A DNA stretch of 64,000 bases from Microbacterium algeriense (GTDB lineage Bacteria > Actinomycetota > Actinomycetes > Actinomycetales > Microbacteriaceae), in the NCBI RefSeq assembly GCF_008868005.1, contig NZ_WAAO01000001.1, positions 558,001 to 622,000 on the forward strand, read 5' to 3'. Below the pieces are notes generated by a model. That model ran no database searches. It was not told the origin of the DNA and worked only from the letters and a program-made list of their open reading frames with translations. Positions 16,083-25,475 of this stretch are shown piece after piece. How positions within the stretch are numbered: position 1 is the stretch's first letter; every line of letters begins with the position of its first letter. Made by a program: the position numbers and the translations under genes.

Positions 16083-17468
16083 ATGGCCGAACAGTCCCGC
16101 CTCGACAAGGTCATCGCCCTCGCCCGCCACCGCGGGTTCGTGTTCCAAGCGGGTGAGATCTACGGCGGTTCTCGATCGGCCTGGGACTACGGGCCCCTCG
16201 GCACGGAGCTCAAGGAGAACATCCGTCGGCAGTGGTGGCAGACGTTCGTGCGCGGTCGCGGCGACATGGTCGGCCTCGACTCCAGCATCATCCTTCCCAA
16301 GCGCGTGTGGGAGGCCTCCGGCCACGTCGCGACCTTCACCGACCCGCTGGTCGAGTGCCTGCAGTGTCACAAGCGCTTCCGTGCGGACAACCTCATCGAG
16401 GACTTCGAGGCGCGCAAGGGACGCAAGGCCGAGAACGGCCTCGCCGACATCCCCTGCCCGAACTGCGGCACCAAGGGGCAGTACACCGAGCCGAAGGCCT
16501 TCTCCGGTCTGGTGAAGACGTACCTCGGCGTCGTGGACGACGAGTCGGGCCTGTACTACCTGCGCCCCGAGACGGCGCAGGGCATCTTCGTGAACTTCTC
16601 GAACGTGCTCACCGCCAGCCGCAAGAAGCCGCCGTTCGGCATCGGTCAAGTCGGCAAGGCTTTCCGCAACGAGATCACCCCCGGCAACTTCATCTTCCGC
16701 ACCCGCGAGTTCGAGCAGATGGAGATCGAGTACTTCACACCGCCGGCTGAGGCCCAGGAGTGGTTCGAGCACTGGGTCGAGGCCTGCTGGAACTGGTTCA
16801 TCGATCTGGGTATCGACCCGGAGAATATGCGTCAGTTCGACGTGCCGGAAGACGACCGTGCGCACTACTCGGCCGGCACGATCGACGTCGAGTACAAGTT
16901 CGGCTTCGCGGGCAAGGAGTGGGGCGAGCTCATGGGTGTCGCCAATCGCACCGACTACGACCTCTCCAGCCACAGCGAGGCGTCGGGTCAGAGCCTCACA
17001 TTCTTCGACCAGGCGACGGGCGAGCGCTACACCCCGTACGTGATCGAGCCGTCGTTCGGCCTCACCCGCGCGATGATGGCCTTCCTCGTGGACGCGTATG
17101 TCGAGGAGCAGGTGCCCAACGCCAAGGGCGGCACCGACACCCGCACGGTGCTCAAGCTCGACCCGCGCCTCGCTCCGGTCAAGGCCGCGGTGCTGCCGCT
17201 GTCGCGCAACGAGAAGCTGTCGCCGCTGGCCCGCGAGGTGGCCGACACGCTCCGCAGCTCGTGGGCCGTCGACTTCGACGACGCCGGTGCGATCGGCCGT
17301 CGCTACCGCCGCCAGGACGAGATCGGCACCCCGTTCTGCGTCACGGTCGACTTCGACTCGCTCGACGACCGCGCCGTCACCGTGCGCGACCGCGACACCA
17401 TGGCGCAGGAGCGCGTCTCGATCGACGAGCTGCACGCCTACCTTGCGGAGCGCCTCCGCGGCGCGTGA
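16083..17468 (+). CDS. glyS: Glycyl-tRNA synthetase, alpha2 type
   Basis: The 461-residue class II synthetase charges tRNA-Gly. It has a zinc-finger-like insert with CLQCHKRF and CPNCGTKGQ (residues about 94-137). Motif 2 is [26 protein letters not shown] and motif 3 is the [16 protein letters not shown] segment. The HGTP-type anticodon-binding domain starts at about residue 355 ([15 protein letters not shown]). GGAG lies before ATG 16083. A TAGAAT box at 16026-16031 would give a 5' UTR of about 45 bases, unlike the leaderless neighbours. Confidence 0.95.
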   Translation: MAEQSRLDKVIALARHRGFVFQAGEIYGGSRSAWDYGPLGTELKENIRRQWWQTFVRGRGDMVGLDSSIILPKRVWEASGHVATFTDPLVECLQCHKRFRADNLIEDFEARKGRKAENGLADIPCPNCGTKGQYTEPKAFSGLVKTYLGVVDDESGLYYLRPETAQGIFVNFSNVLTASRKKPPFGIGQVGKAFRNEITPGNFIFRTREFEQMEIEYFTPPAEAQEWFEHWVEACWNWFIDLGIDPENMRQFDVPEDDRAHYSAGTIDVEYKFGFAGKEWGELMGVANRTDYDLSSHSEASGQSLTFFDQATGERYTPYVIEPSFGLTRAMMAFLVDAYVEEQVPNAKGGTDTRTVLKLDPRLAPVKAAVLPLSRNEKLSPLAREVADTLRSSWAVDFDDAGAIGRRYRRQDEIGTPFCVTVDFDSLDDRAVTVRDRDTMAQERVSIDELHAYLAERLRGA

Positions 17469-17469
17469 C

Positions 17470-18192
17470 GTGACGGCACCGGGGGGAGCCGGCGCACGGG
17501 GGGAGTCGTCGCCCGTGCGTCCGGTCGCGGCCATCGTGCTCGGCGCGCTCGCCGTGTCGTGGATGATCCTCACGGTGCTCGACCTGCGGGAGAACGACGG
17601 CGCGGGGCCCATCATCGCGATGTTCGGCATCCCGGCGCTCGCCGCCGCGGTCATCATCCAGATCGTGATGATGCGGCTGGGGGAGCGCAAGCGCGTGCCG
17701 AAGGCCGTGCTCTGGTGGGTGCTCGCGGTGCTGCCGCTCGGGACCCTGGCGGGCTTCGTCGTCGCGATCCTCCGCGACCCGGACTACTTCATCGCGGACG
17801 AAGGCCCCTGGATGCTGATCTGGGTGCCGATCTTCATCGTCGTAGGGCTGCTGCTCGGCGCCCTCGTCTGGTTCTTCTTCGTGTTCCCACTCGTGTCGCT
17901 CGTGACGGTGATCCGCATGATCGCGCGCGGGGAGGCCAAGCCCGGCGCCCTCATCATGCCGATCGTGCTGCTGAGCCTCGGGGTGCTGAGCATCGTGGGC
18001 GGACTCTCGATCGACACGGACAGCAGCGGCCGCGCGTCGTGGGGATCGATCATCGCCGCGTTCCTCGGTCTCCCCGGGAACTACGAGGTGATCTGGGAGC
18101 CCGGCATGTGGATCGTCCGCGGCATCGTCCTCGCGATCATCCTCCTCTTCGCCGTCCCCGCCGCCCACTCCCGCCTCCGCCCTTCTTCTTGA
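17470..18192 (+). CDS. Membrane protein, possible actinobacterial phospholipase_D-nuclease-less relative
   Basis: The 240-residue protein has about six hydrophobic helices (AAIVLGALAVSWMILTVL, IIAMFGIPALAAAVIIQIVMM, VLWWVLAVLPLGTLAGFVVAIL, MLIWVPIFIVVGLLLGALVWFFFVFPLVSLVTVI, ALIMPIVLLSLGVLSIVGGL, GIVLAIILLFAVPAAHS). No domain is recognised, so the product name is only descriptive. The GTG start at 17470 lies one base after the glyS stop, so it is almost certainly co-transcribed. GTG 17515 is a shorter alternative. Confidence 0.6.
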   Translation: MTAPGGAGARGESSPVRPVAAIVLGALAVSWMILTVLDLRENDGAGPIIAMFGIPALAAAVIIQIVMMRLGERKRVPKAVLWWVLAVLPLGTLAGFVVAILRDPDYFIADEGPWMLIWVPIFIVVGLLLGALVWFFFVFPLVSLVTVIRMIARGEAKPGALIMPIVLLSLGVLSIVGGLSIDTDSSGRASWGSIIAAFLGLPGNYEVIWEPGMWIVRGIVLAIILLFAVPAAHSRLRPSS

Positions 18193-18196
18193 CGCT

Positions 18197-18272
18197 GAGA
18201 CCCCGGGTTTCCGTCGAGACCCCGGGGTGCGTGCGCGGGTACGCCGGGGTCTCGCCAGGAAAGCGGGGTCTG
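18197..18272. repeat. Nested inverted repeat, GAGACCCC family, copy 1
   Basis: GAGACC occurs at 18197 and 18216, and GGTCTC ends at 18253, with GGTCTG ending at 18272. The outer-to-inner distance is 19 bases on both sides and the inner palindrome is 38 bases. Copy 2 at 20147-20222 has the same dimensions. The two copies bracket the ABC-F gene. Confidence 0.75.
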
Positions 18273-18281
18273 GCGGGCGTT

Positions 18282-18304
18282 GAGTGACCCTGCTATGGTC
18301 ACTC
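18282..18304 (+). promoter_or_regulatory. ABC-F promoter with inverted repeat over the -10 box
   Basis: Arms GAGTGACC (18282-18289) and GGTCACTC (18297-18304) form a perfect 8-bp inverted repeat with a 7-base spacer. The TATGGT -10 candidate (18294-18299) lies inside, so a dimeric repressor bound here would block transcription. The next features are a six-codon leader frame at 18308 and the ABC-F gene at 18460. Confidence 0.5.
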
Positions 18305-18307
18305 CTC

Positions 18308-18328
18308 GTGGGTACTCTGATTCGCTAG
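18308..18328 (+). CDS. Possible six-codon attenuation leader upstream of ABC-F gene
   Basis: GTG GGT ACT CTG ATT CGC TAG would encode fMet-Gly-Thr-Leu-Ile-Arg. It begins nine bases after the TATGGT box, so it would be almost leaderless. The following 130 bases contain several GC-rich stems (GGGTC/GACCC near 18364-18380, ACCCG/CGGGT near 18382-18396) before the GGAGAGGA ribosome-binding site. Antibiotic-stalled ribosomes on such leaders are a known way to induce ABC-F genes; here this is inference. Confidence 0.35.
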   Translation: MGTLIR

Positions 18329-18459
18329 ATCGGGACGCCGCGTCGAGAGCTCTTCTCCGCGGTGGGTCCTGAGCGACCCGTACCCGGCTCCGGGTGCGGT
18401 CGAGGTTCCTGTCGACACCCGTCCCCGCGGTGCGTGTGCGCCGCCGGAGAGGACCCCTC

Positions 18460-20148
18460 ATGTTCCCTGTACTCTCGACCCCTTCTGCCACCCCGGCCCG
18501 CGCTCATCGCGAGTGCGCGCTGCAGGCCGCCTCCGTCCGGTTCGCCGACCATCTCGTCCTGGACCGCATCGACCTCGTCGTCGGCCCCGCCGACCGCCTC
18601 GCCGTCATCGGTGACAACGGCGCCGGCAAGTCGACTCTGCTCGACGTGCTCGCGGGCACTCTCCTGCCGACGGCCGGGGAGGTGCGGCTCGACCTCCCCG
18701 GCGGCGTCGCGCATGCGCGGCAGAACCCGGTGTTCGCGGATGGAGCGACGGTGGCCGACGCCATCGACGAGCTCCTCGGCGACCTCCGCGCGCTGGAGCG
18801 CGACCTCGGCCGTGCATACGACCTCCTCGCCGCCGCGGGCTCCGCCGACCGCGAGCCGCAGATGGCCGCCGTGGCCCTGTTGCAGGACCGTTTCGAGTCC
18901 CGCGGCGGGTACGACGTCGACCGTCGCATCGACACCGCCCTCGAACAGCTCGGGGTGGGCGGGGTGGACCGCGCACGACCGGTGGCCGCGCTGTCGGGAG
19001 GGGAGCGGGCGCGGCTCGCCCTCGCGGTCGCCCTCTCCTCCGGAGCTGAACTGCTTCTCCTCGACGAGCCCACGAACGACCTCGACGACCGGGCGCTGAC
19101 CTGGCTCGAGGATCGTCTCGCGGCGCACCGGGGAGCGCTGGTGGTCGTGACCCACGACCGCGACTTCCTGGACCGTTTCGCGACGGCTGTGGTGCAGGTG
19201 GAGGAGGGACGGATCCGGCGCTACGGCGACGGCTACCCCGGGTTCCTGCGAGCGCACGAGGCCGAGAGACGTGCGGCGGCCGCGCGCCATGAAGACTGGA
19301 AGGCCGAGGTCGCCCGCACAGAGTCTCTGCTCGCGGCCAACGCGTTCCGGCTGCAGGCGATCCCGCGGAAGCTCGAGCTCGACGGATTCGGTCATGGCGC
19401 GTTCCGAGCACGGAGCCGTGACCACGGTGCCGTCGGGCGCATCCGCATGGCGAAGGAGAGGCTGGCGCGGCTCCGGGACAACCCGTGCCCGCCGCCGCCC
19501 GAGCCGCTGCAGTTCGTGGTCGCGGCCGAGGATCGGGCACCGCTCGACGAGCCGGACGAGCCGCTCCTGACCCTCGATGCCGTGTCCTTCCGCGAGCCGG
19601 GACGGCGGCTCGACGTGTCGCACTGGACGATCGAGTCCGGTTCGCGGTGGCTCGTGACCGGGCCGAACGGGGCCGGGAAGACGACACTCCTCCGCCTCCT
19701 CGTCGGCGAGCTCCTCCCCGCGTCCGGGACGTTTGTACGCAGGGACGGGCTGCGGATCGCGTTCCTCCGGCAGGAGGTCGACACGCGCCTGCGGGGTACG
19801 GCCGTCGAGGTCTTCGCGGTTCGGACCGGGACGCCGCCGGTCGATGCGCGGGATGCTCTCCTGGCTCACGGCCTCTTCCGGGGGCCGGAGGTCGACCGCG
19901 ACGTGCAGGGGCTGTCCGTGGGTCAGCGCCGGCGGCTTGATCTCGCGGTGGCTCTGGCGTCGCGGTTCGATCTGCTGCTGCTTGACGAGCCGACGAACCA
20001 TCTCGATCCCGAGCTCGTGGAGCAGCTCGAGGGCGCCCTCGTCGACCATCCCGCTGCCGTCGTCACGGTGACACACGACCGGCGGTGGCGTCGCCACGCC
20101 GCGGACGCACGGTGCGTGCGGGTCGACGAGGGGGTGGCCACGACCTGA
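18460..20148 (+). CDS. ABC-F family ATPase (ribosome-protection / antibiotic-resistance type)
   Basis: The 562-residue protein has two ABC domains and no membrane segment. Domain 1 has Walker A GDNGAGKST, signature LSGGERARLALA and Walker B LLLLDEPTNDLD. Domain 2 has GPNGAGKTT, LSVGQRRRLDLA and LLLLDEPTNHLD. The interdomain linker (residues about 240-355, EAERRAAAARHEDWKAEV to RLRDNP) is long and basic, as in ribosome-acting ABC-F proteins. ATG 18460 follows GGAGAGGA. ABC-F proteins of this kind dislodge macrolides, lincosamides or related drugs from the ribosome. The long leader region supports inducible expression; the substrate is unknown. Confidence 0.88.
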   Translation: MFPVLSTPSATPARAHRECALQAASVRFADHLVLDRIDLVVGPADRLAVIGDNGAGKSTLLDVLAGTLLPTAGEVRLDLPGGVAHARQNPVFADGATVADAIDELLGDLRALERDLGRAYDLLAAAGSADREPQMAAVALLQDRFESRGGYDVDRRIDTALEQLGVGGVDRARPVAALSGGERARLALAVALSSGAELLLLDEPTNDLDDRALTWLEDRLAAHRGALVVVTHDRDFLDRFATAVVQVEEGRIRRYGDGYPGFLRAHEAERRAAAARHEDWKAEVARTESLLAANAFRLQAIPRKLELDGFGHGAFRARSRDHGAVGRIRMAKERLARLRDNPCPPPPEPLQFVVAAEDRAPLDEPDEPLLTLDAVSFREPGRRLDVSHWTIESGSRWLVTGPNGAGKTTLLRLLVGELLPASGTFVRRDGLRIAFLRQEVDTRLRGTAVEVFAVRTGTPPVDARDALLAHGLFRGPEVDRDVQGLSVGQRRRLDLAVALASRFDLLLLDEPTNHLDPELVEQLEGALVDHPAAVVTVTHDRRWRRHAADARCVRVDEGVATT

Positions 20149-20222
20149 GACCCCGCCTATCCGCCGAGACCCCGGGTTCCGGGCGTCCGCACCCCGGGGT
20201 CTCGGCAGGAACCCGGGGTCTC
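20147..20222. repeat. Nested inverted repeat, GAGACCCC family, copy 2
   Basis: GAGACC occurs at 20147 and 20166, and GGTCTC ends at 20203 and 20222, with the same 19-38-19 geometry as copy 1 at 18197. The first two bases lie inside the ABC-F stop codon. It probably forms the 3' end hairpin of the ABC-F mRNA. Confidence 0.75.
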
Positions 20223-20255
20223 GGCGACAGGAAGGAAGGGAGGAGGAAGGTGGGG

Positions 20256-20681
20256 TTACGACGTGACTGTCAGGTGCATGCGCGCGTCGCCGCCGGACTC
20301 GACCCAGGCGAGCGAGCGCTCCAGGATGCCGCGCAGCACGTCGAGGTCGACCTGGTCGAGGTCCTTGAGGTAGAGGCAGCCCACGCCCGTCGTGTGCGGG
20401 CCGAGGGCGTCGAGACCGTCCGCGTGGGCGTCCACGCCGTCGAGGAGGTAGATCGTGGTGGCGGCCTTGCGCGGGGCGAAGCTCAGGACGCCGCAGTCTC
20501 CCTCCGTCCCGGTGGGGTAGCGGTAGTGGCAGGAGCCGAACCCGATGATCGAGCCCCAGGTCTGCGGCTCGCGTCCGGTGAGGTCCTGCATCAGGGCGGT
20601 CAGCGTCTCGGCGTCACGGCGACGCACCGCTGGCGAAGAGCGGGCGATGAGTCCCGCGACGTCATCCCCGGTCGGCCGCAC
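20256..20681 (-). CDS. DUF1801 domain protein
   Basis: The 141-residue protein has the DUF1801 core: LTALMQDLTGREPQTWGSIIGFGSCHYRYPTGTEGDCGVLSFAPRKAATTIYLLDG. This fold (YdhG-like) resembles a small ligand-binding domain, and its function is unknown. The GTG start at 20681 overlaps the TAG of the upstream HhH-GPD gene by one base, so the two are co-transcribed and probably translationally coupled. Confidence 0.75.
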   Translation of the reverse strand: MRPTGDDVAGLIARSSPAVRRRDAETLTALMQDLTGREPQTWGSIIGFGSCHYRYPTGTEGDCGVLSFAPRKAATTIYLLDGVDAHADGLDALGPHTTGVGCLYLKDLDQVDLDVLRGILERSLAWVESGGDARMHLTVTS

Positions 20682-21289
20682 TACTTGGCCGCCTTCGCCG
20701 CCGCCTTCATGGCCTTCTTGTGCTCGCGCACCTTCGCGAGCGACTCGGGCGAGACGATGTCCGCGACGCTGCGGTATGAACCGTCCTCGCCGTAGGGAGC
20801 GGAGGCCTCCCGCCAGCCCTCGCCGGTGAAGCCGTACTGCTTGCCGAGGAGCGCGAGGAAGATCTTCGCCTTCTGCTCTCCGAATCCCGGCAGGGCCTTG
20901 AGCCGCTTCAGCACCTCGGCGCCGCTCGGCTGGGTCCCTGAGCCTGTCGAAGGGCCTGAGCCTGTCGAAGGACGCGTCCACAACGCGGCGGCATCCCCGT
21001 CCCAGTCGTCCACGATCGCCTGGCACAGCGTCTGCACGCGCGTCGCCATGGAGCCGGGGAACCGATGCACCGCGGGCGTCTGCCGGAACGCCTCCAGGAA
21101 CTCCTCGGGGGCCATGCCCGCGATCGCGGCGGCATCCGTCGCGCCGGTGCGCTGCTCGATCTTGAGCGGACCGGTGAACGCGGTCTCCATCGGGATCTGC
21201 TGGTCCAGAAGCATGCCGACGAGCAGCGCCAGCGGGTTCTCGGTCAGCAGGGCGTCGGCGGCGGTGTCTCCGGTGATGTGAAGGGCCAT
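20681..21289 (-). CDS. HhH-GPD-type DNA repair (glycosylase-like) protein
   Basis: The 202-residue protein fits the small actinobacterial HhH-GPD family. It has an N-terminal [20 protein letters not shown] segment, a helix-hairpin-helix [24 protein letters not shown], and a Lys/Ala-rich tail. Members are predicted base-excision repair enzymes, but no catalytic assignment is possible. Between residues about 104 and 122 the stretch [17 protein letters not shown] is encoded by two copies of the dispersed repeat. A GAGACT box lies six bases before the ATG. Confidence 0.75.
   Translation of the reverse strand: MALHITGDTAADALLTENPLALLVGMLLDQQIPMETAFTGPLKIEQRTGATDAAAIAGMAPEEFLEAFRQTPAVHRFPGSMATRVQTLCQAIVDDWDGDAAALWTRPSTGSGPSTGSGTQPSGAEVLKRLKALPGFGEQKAKIFLALLGKQYGFTGEGWREASAPYGEDGSYRSVADIVSPESLAKVREHKKAMKAAAKAAK
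20932..20971 (-). repeat. Two dispersed repeat copies inside the HhH-GPD gene
   Basis: CCCTGAGCCTGTCGAAGGG (20935-20954) is followed directly by a second CCTGAGCCTGTCGAAGGA copy. Both are read in frame as [12 protein letters not shown], a flexible-looking insertion just before the helix-hairpin-helix. Confidence 0.7.
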
Positions 21290-21313
21290 GCCTCCAGTCT
21301 CCCACTCACCGGG

Positions 21314-22621
21314 TCAGGCTGTGGCGGCGTCCTCGACGCTGTCCGCGGCGGGCGCGATCCCATACAGGGTCGCGAGCGCCGCGGCGAACTCGTCCGCGCG
21401 GCCGGCGGCGGCGAGCTCGTGTGCTCGGACGGTCGGCGTGTGCAGCAGCACCCCGGAGAGGTGGCGCAGCGCCTGCTCGACCTTGCCGTCCTCGTCGCCG
21501 CGAGAGCGCGCGCGGGCGATCTCGCGCTCGAGCAGTTCGAAGATGTGCGAGCGGAACGCCACCACCGAGGGGGTCACGCTCTGCCGGGCGCCGACGACGT
21601 GGAAGGTCTCGGCGGCCTCGCGCACGACGCTGCGGGCAGCATCCGTCGCCTGCAGTTCTTCGAGCGGAGCGTGCAGGCGGATGGTCTCCAGGTCGAGCAG
21701 GGCCACGCCCTCGAGGGAGGCGACGGCCGGATCGACGTTGCGGGGCATGCCCAGGTCCACCACGAGCTGGCTCGCGCGCGTGGGCACGCCGACAGGGCAG
21801 CCGGCGGCGGCGGCGAGGCCGACCGGGTGCTGCAGGTGCTCCGGGCCGAGCACGGGCTCGGTCGCCGTGGTGCAGGTGATCAGCAGGCTGGAGTGCGCCG
21901 CGGTGCGCGCATACTCCTCGGCGGGAACAGGGCGGATGTCGTGCTTGGCCGCGAAGATCTCCGCGCGACCGGACGGGGAGTAGACGGAGATGTCGACCGC
22001 GCCGCGCTCGCGCAGAGTCGCGAGGGTGACGGCGGCGTAGGCGCCGGTGCCCACCAGGAGGACGCGCTCGGCGGACCAGTCGGCGATGCGGCTGTCGGCG
22101 AGCTCCAGGGCGAGGCGCACGAGGGAGCGGCCGGCGCGTCCGAGGGCCGTGACGTTCTTGACCTTGCGCTGCGCCTGGCTGGCGCGCTGGAACAGGCGCT
22201 CGAGCTCGGGGGAGGTCGTGCCGTCCTTGCGGGCGGACTTCAACGCGCGGCGCACCTGGCCGGCGATCTCCCCCTCACCGGAGACGACGGACTCCAGCCC
22301 GGAGGCGACAGAGAAGAGGTGCTCGGCGACGCGGCGCCCCGAATGCACGGCGTAGGCGCCGTCGAGGTCGGCGGCGGGAATGCCGGTCGCGGACTCGACC
22401 GCCTCGATCACGGCTTCGACGCCGATGGCGCCGGCCGCGGTCACGGGCTCATCCATTTCCACGTACGCCTCGAAGCGGTTGCACGTCGCGAGGACCACGG
22501 CACCCTGCACGCACGGCGCCATGCCCACGATGGTGGGAGCGACGTCGTCGGGGGTGCGGCTCAGGCGTTCGAGCAGTTCGAAGGAGGCGGTCTTGTGACT
22601 CGCCGTCACACACAGCAGCAC
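21314..22621 (-). CDS. hemA: Glutamyl-tRNA reductase
   Basis: The 435-residue enzyme reduces Glu-tRNA to glutamate-1-semialdehyde with NADPH, the first committed step of C5-pathway tetrapyrrole synthesis. The catalytic cysteine lies in [13 protein letters not shown]. The [16 protein letters not shown] block, the nucleotide-binding [14 protein letters not shown] and the dimerisation helix ([10 protein letters not shown]) follow. The start is GTG 22621: a TACAAT box at 22628-22633 places the transcription start exactly on this G. It is divergent from hemE. Confidence 0.93.
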   Translation of the reverse strand: MLLCVTASHKTASFELLERLSRTPDDVAPTIVGMAPCVQGAVVLATCNRFEAYVEMDEPVTAAGAIGVEAVIEAVESATGIPAADLDGAYAVHSGRRVAEHLFSVASGLESVVSGEGEIAGQVRRALKSARKDGTTSPELERLFQRASQAQRKVKNVTALGRAGRSLVRLALELADSRIADWSAERVLLVGTGAYAAVTLATLRERGAVDISVYSPSGRAEIFAAKHDIRPVPAEEYARTAAHSSLLITCTTATEPVLGPEHLQHPVGLAAAAGCPVGVPTRASQLVVDLGMPRNVDPAVASLEGVALLDLETIRLHAPLEELQATDAARSVVREAAETFHVVGARQSVTPSVVAFRSHIFELLEREIARARSRGDEDGKVEQALRHLSGVLLHTPTVRAHELAAAGRADEFAAALATLYGIAPAADSVEDAATA

Positions 22622-22627
22622 ACATCG

Positions 22628-22633
22628 ATTGTA
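22628..22633 (-). promoter_or_regulatory. hemA -10 box (TACAAT), leaderless
   Basis: TACAAT on the minus strand is separated by six bases from the GTG of hemA, so the mRNA should begin at the start codon. This is the best -10 match among the leaderless promoters in the window. Confidence 0.6.
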
Positions 22634-22702
22634 CCGCCCTTCGAAGCACCGGCTCCGCGGGCGCTCGGCCGCTCCACAAACGGCGGATGGGAGGATGGAC
22701 GC

Positions 22703-23725
22703 ATGGCCCTCTCCGACGCCCCTCTCCTGCGCGCCCTCGCCGGCGACCGTCCCGCGCACGCCCCCGTGTGGTTCATGCGCCAGGCCGGAAGGTCGCTGCC
22801 CGAATACCGGGAGCTCCGCGTCGGGACGCGCATGCTCGACGCGTGCCTGACCCCCGACCTCGCGGCGGAGATCACGCTGCAGCCCGTGCGCCGCCACGGC
22901 GTCGACGCCGCCGTGTTCTTCAGCGACATCGTGATCCCGCTGCGCCTCGCCGGTGTCGAGGTGGAGATCGAACCGGGACGCGGTCCCGTGTTCGCGAACC
23001 CGGTGCGCACCGCCTCCGACGTGGACCGGATCACCGCGATCGACCCGGCGGACCTGGACGGCACCGCGATCGCGGAAGCCGTGCGGATCGTCACGACCGA
23101 ACTCGGCGACACCCCGCTGATCGGGTTCGCGGGCGCCCCGTTCACGCTCGCCGCCTACCTCGTCGAGGGCGGCCCCTCCAAGGAGCACCTGCGCGCGCGA
23201 GGCATGATGCGCTCCGACCCGGAGTCCTGGAACCGACTCGCGGGCTGGCTCGCGAAGGTTTCGCGCCGGTTCCTCGAGACGCAGCGCGATGCCGGCGCCT
23301 CCGTGGTCCAGCTGTTCGACAGCTGGGCCGGATCGCTGAGCACCGCGGACTACCGCGCTTTCGTCGCTCCGCACTCCCGGACGGCGCTCGAGGGCATCGG
23401 CCTGCCCACCATCCACTTCGGTGTCGGGACGGGGCCGTTCCTGGCGGACATGCGCCTGGACGGTGCGGCGGACGGTGTCGGCGTCGACTGGCGCCAGCCC
23501 CTCGACGAGGCGGCGGCGATCCTGGGGCCCGACGTCACGGTGCAGGGGAACATCGACCCCGCGCTGCTGTCCGCACCGTGGCCGGTGCTGGAGGCGCACG
23601 TGCGGGACGTGCTCGAGCGCGGTCGCGCGGCGCGGGCGCACATCCTGAACCTGGGTCACGGCGTCCCGCCCGAGACGGATCCCGACCAGCTCACGAGGAT
23701 CGTCGAGCTCGCCCACGCGGTCTGA
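22703..23725 (+). CDS. hemE: Uroporphyrinogen decarboxylase
   Basis: The 340-residue enzyme removes four acetate carboxyls from uroporphyrinogen III to give coproporphyrinogen III. It has the family signature [18 protein letters not shown] (residues about 22-39). [17 protein letters not shown] and the C-terminal [13 protein letters not shown] are also typical. ATG 22703 follows GGGAGGATGGAC, with GAGG at moderate spacing; an upstream frame antisense to hemA is rejected. It forms an operon with hemY. Confidence 0.95.
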   Translation: MALSDAPLLRALAGDRPAHAPVWFMRQAGRSLPEYRELRVGTRMLDACLTPDLAAEITLQPVRRHGVDAAVFFSDIVIPLRLAGVEVEIEPGRGPVFANPVRTASDVDRITAIDPADLDGTAIAEAVRIVTTELGDTPLIGFAGAPFTLAAYLVEGGPSKEHLRARGMMRSDPESWNRLAGWLAKVSRRFLETQRDAGASVVQLFDSWAGSLSTADYRAFVAPHSRTALEGIGLPTIHFGVGTGPFLADMRLDGAADGVGVDWRQPLDEAAAILGPDVTVQGNIDPALLSAPWPVLEAHVRDVLERGRAARAHILNLGHGVPPETDPDQLTRIVELAHAV

Positions 23726-23772
23726 GCCGCGCCCGCCGAGGTCCGATCCCCCCCGATGCGACAATGGGGAGC

Positions 23773-25329
23773 ATGACCTCAGAGCCCGCGTCCGCCGAAC
23801 CCGCCGACCTGGCTGCCCGCGCGGCTGAGAAGCACGTCGTCGTGGTCGGCGGCGGCATCGGAGGCCTGATCGCGGCACGCGAATGCGCGAAGGTCGGCAT
23901 GCGCGTCACGGTCCTGGAGGCGGCGGACGAACTCGGCGGGGCGATCCGCCGGGTGGAGCTGGACGGCGTCGTCATCGATGCGGGTGCGGAGAGCTATGCG
24001 ACCAGAGGCGGCGTCGTGCGCGCCCTGGTCGACGAGCTCGGCCTGACCGACCGCGTGGTCGCACCGCGCCCCGGAGGGGCATGGGTCGCCGGCGTCCCCG
24101 GCGTCGGCGCAGCTCCCCTCCCGGTCGGCGGCATCCTCGGAATCCCGGCGAACCCCTTCCAGGAGGACGTGCGCCGCATCCTCGGCTGGTCGGGCGTCTG
24201 GCGCGCCTATCTCGACCGCGTCCGGCCGCCCCTGACGATCGGCCACCAGCTCAGTCTCGGACGCCTCGTCGCATCGCGGATGGGAGACAAGGTCCGCGAC
24301 CGGCTGGTCGCTCCGGTGACCACCGGCGTCTACTCGGCCTCGCCCGACGATGTCGACACCGACGTGGCCGCACCGGGCCTCAATGCCGCTCTCACGCGCG
24401 TCGGCTCGCTCTCCGGCGCGGTCCAGGCACTGCGGCAGGACGCCGCGTCCCGCACGGCCGGTCCCGCGGGCGCGGCGAAAGCGCCGGGCGCTGCCGTCGA
24501 GGGACTCGCTGGCGGGATGATCGGACTCGTCGACGCGCTCGCGGCGGATGTGCGCGGCCTCGGGGTCGAGGTCCGCACAGGGGCGCGGGTGCGGACGGTG
24601 CGCCGTGCGGACGACACCTGGACGGTGGATGTCGAGCTCCCCGTGCCGGACACCGCGGCGGGACCGGCGGATCCCTCCGCCCACTCCGCCGACGCCGTGG
24701 ACGCCGTGGACGAGCTCGAGGAGCTCGTCGCGGATGCGGTCGTCGTCGCGACCTCGGAGTCCGTGGCGCGCGCACTGCTGGCGGGTGTCGTCCCCGCGCT
24801 GGTCTCGGCGGACGCGGTGGTTTCCCCGGAGATCGAGATCGTCACCCTGCTGCTGGATGCGCCGGAGCTGGACGCCGCCCCGCGCGGCACGGGCGTCCTG
24901 ACCGTGCCGGGCAGTCACACGGCGAAGGCGCTCACGCACTCCACCGCGAAATGGGCGTGGGTGCGGGAGGCCGCAGGGGCGCGGCACATCGTGCGGGTCT
25001 CTTTCGGGTCGCAGGGCGAGCCGGCCGCCACGGCCGACCTCGACGACGATGCCGCGACGGACCTCGCTCGGTCCGAGGCGGCGACGATGCTCGGCGTGCC
25101 GCTGCGACCGGAGTCGGTCGTCGCCTCGCATCGGGGTCGCTTCGTGCAGTCCCAGCCCGCCTCGATCATCGGCTCGGGCGAGCGCCGTGCGGCGGCTCGT
25201 GCGGCGGTGCAGGCGGTCCCGGGTCTCGCAGCGGTCGGAGCCTGGCTCGCCGGGACGGGACTCGCGCAGGTCGTCCCGGATGCCCGGGAGGAAGCCGACC
25301 GCCTCCGCCGCGCTCTGCTGTGGGAGTGA
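23773..25329 (+). CDS. hemY: Coproporphyrinogen III / protoporphyrinogen oxidase (HemY type)
   Basis: The 518-residue flavoprotein has the FAD dinucleotide motif VVVVGGGIGGLIAARECAKVG and the DELGGAIRRVELDGVVIDAGAESY block of HemY/CgoX enzymes. In bacteria that also have HemQ, this enzyme oxidises coproporphyrinogen III to coproporphyrin III. An Ala/Asp-rich insertion (PDTAAGPADPSAHSADAVDAVD) lies near residue 295. The start at 23773 follows a GACAAT box by seven bases; ATG 23764 is in frame. Confidence 0.88.
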   Translation: MTSEPASAEPADLAARAAEKHVVVVGGGIGGLIAARECAKVGMRVTVLEAADELGGAIRRVELDGVVIDAGAESYATRGGVVRALVDELGLTDRVVAPRPGGAWVAGVPGVGAAPLPVGGILGIPANPFQEDVRRILGWSGVWRAYLDRVRPPLTIGHQLSLGRLVASRMGDKVRDRLVAPVTTGVYSASPDDVDTDVAAPGLNAALTRVGSLSGAVQALRQDAASRTAGPAGAAKAPGAAVEGLAGGMIGLVDALAADVRGLGVEVRTGARVRTVRRADDTWTVDVELPVPDTAAGPADPSAHSADAVDAVDELEELVADAVVVATSESVARALLAGVVPALVSADAVVSPEIEIVTLLLDAPELDAAPRGTGVLTVPGSHTAKALTHSTAKWAWVREAAGARHIVRVSFGSQGEPAATADLDDDAATDLARSEAATMLGVPLRPESVVASHRGRFVQSQPASIIGSGERRAAARAAVQAVPGLAAVGAWLAGTGLAQVVPDAREEADRLRRALLWE

Positions 25330-25362
25330 ACGATCGCCCCGTGTCAACCCTCTGACGCATAG

Positions 25363-25378
25363 ATGCCGAAATCGGCAT
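25363..25378. promoter_or_regulatory. Palindrome upstream of the YtxH-like gene
   Basis: ATGCCGA-AA-TCGGCAT is a perfect inverted repeat. A TACGCT -10 candidate follows at 25385-25390, so the palindrome overlaps the -35 region and could be an operator. The regulator is unknown. Confidence 0.4.
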
Positions 25379-25475
25379 ACGGCGTTACGCTGGACACCTG
25401 GCCGCGGCGCCCCTGGTGCCTGCGACCGGCGTCCGCACCGGACGGACCAAAGCCGGAACAACGTGAGGAGACCCC

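Noticed and set aside
15969..17690. Long N-terminal extension of the POT transporter frame
   Set aside because: It is antisense to glyS, lacks any domain, and the transporter has a good start at 15968 with a -10 box at leaderless distance.
21065..22702. Upstream extension of the hemE frame
   Set aside because: It is antisense to hemA; the hemE family begins at about the ATG at 22703.
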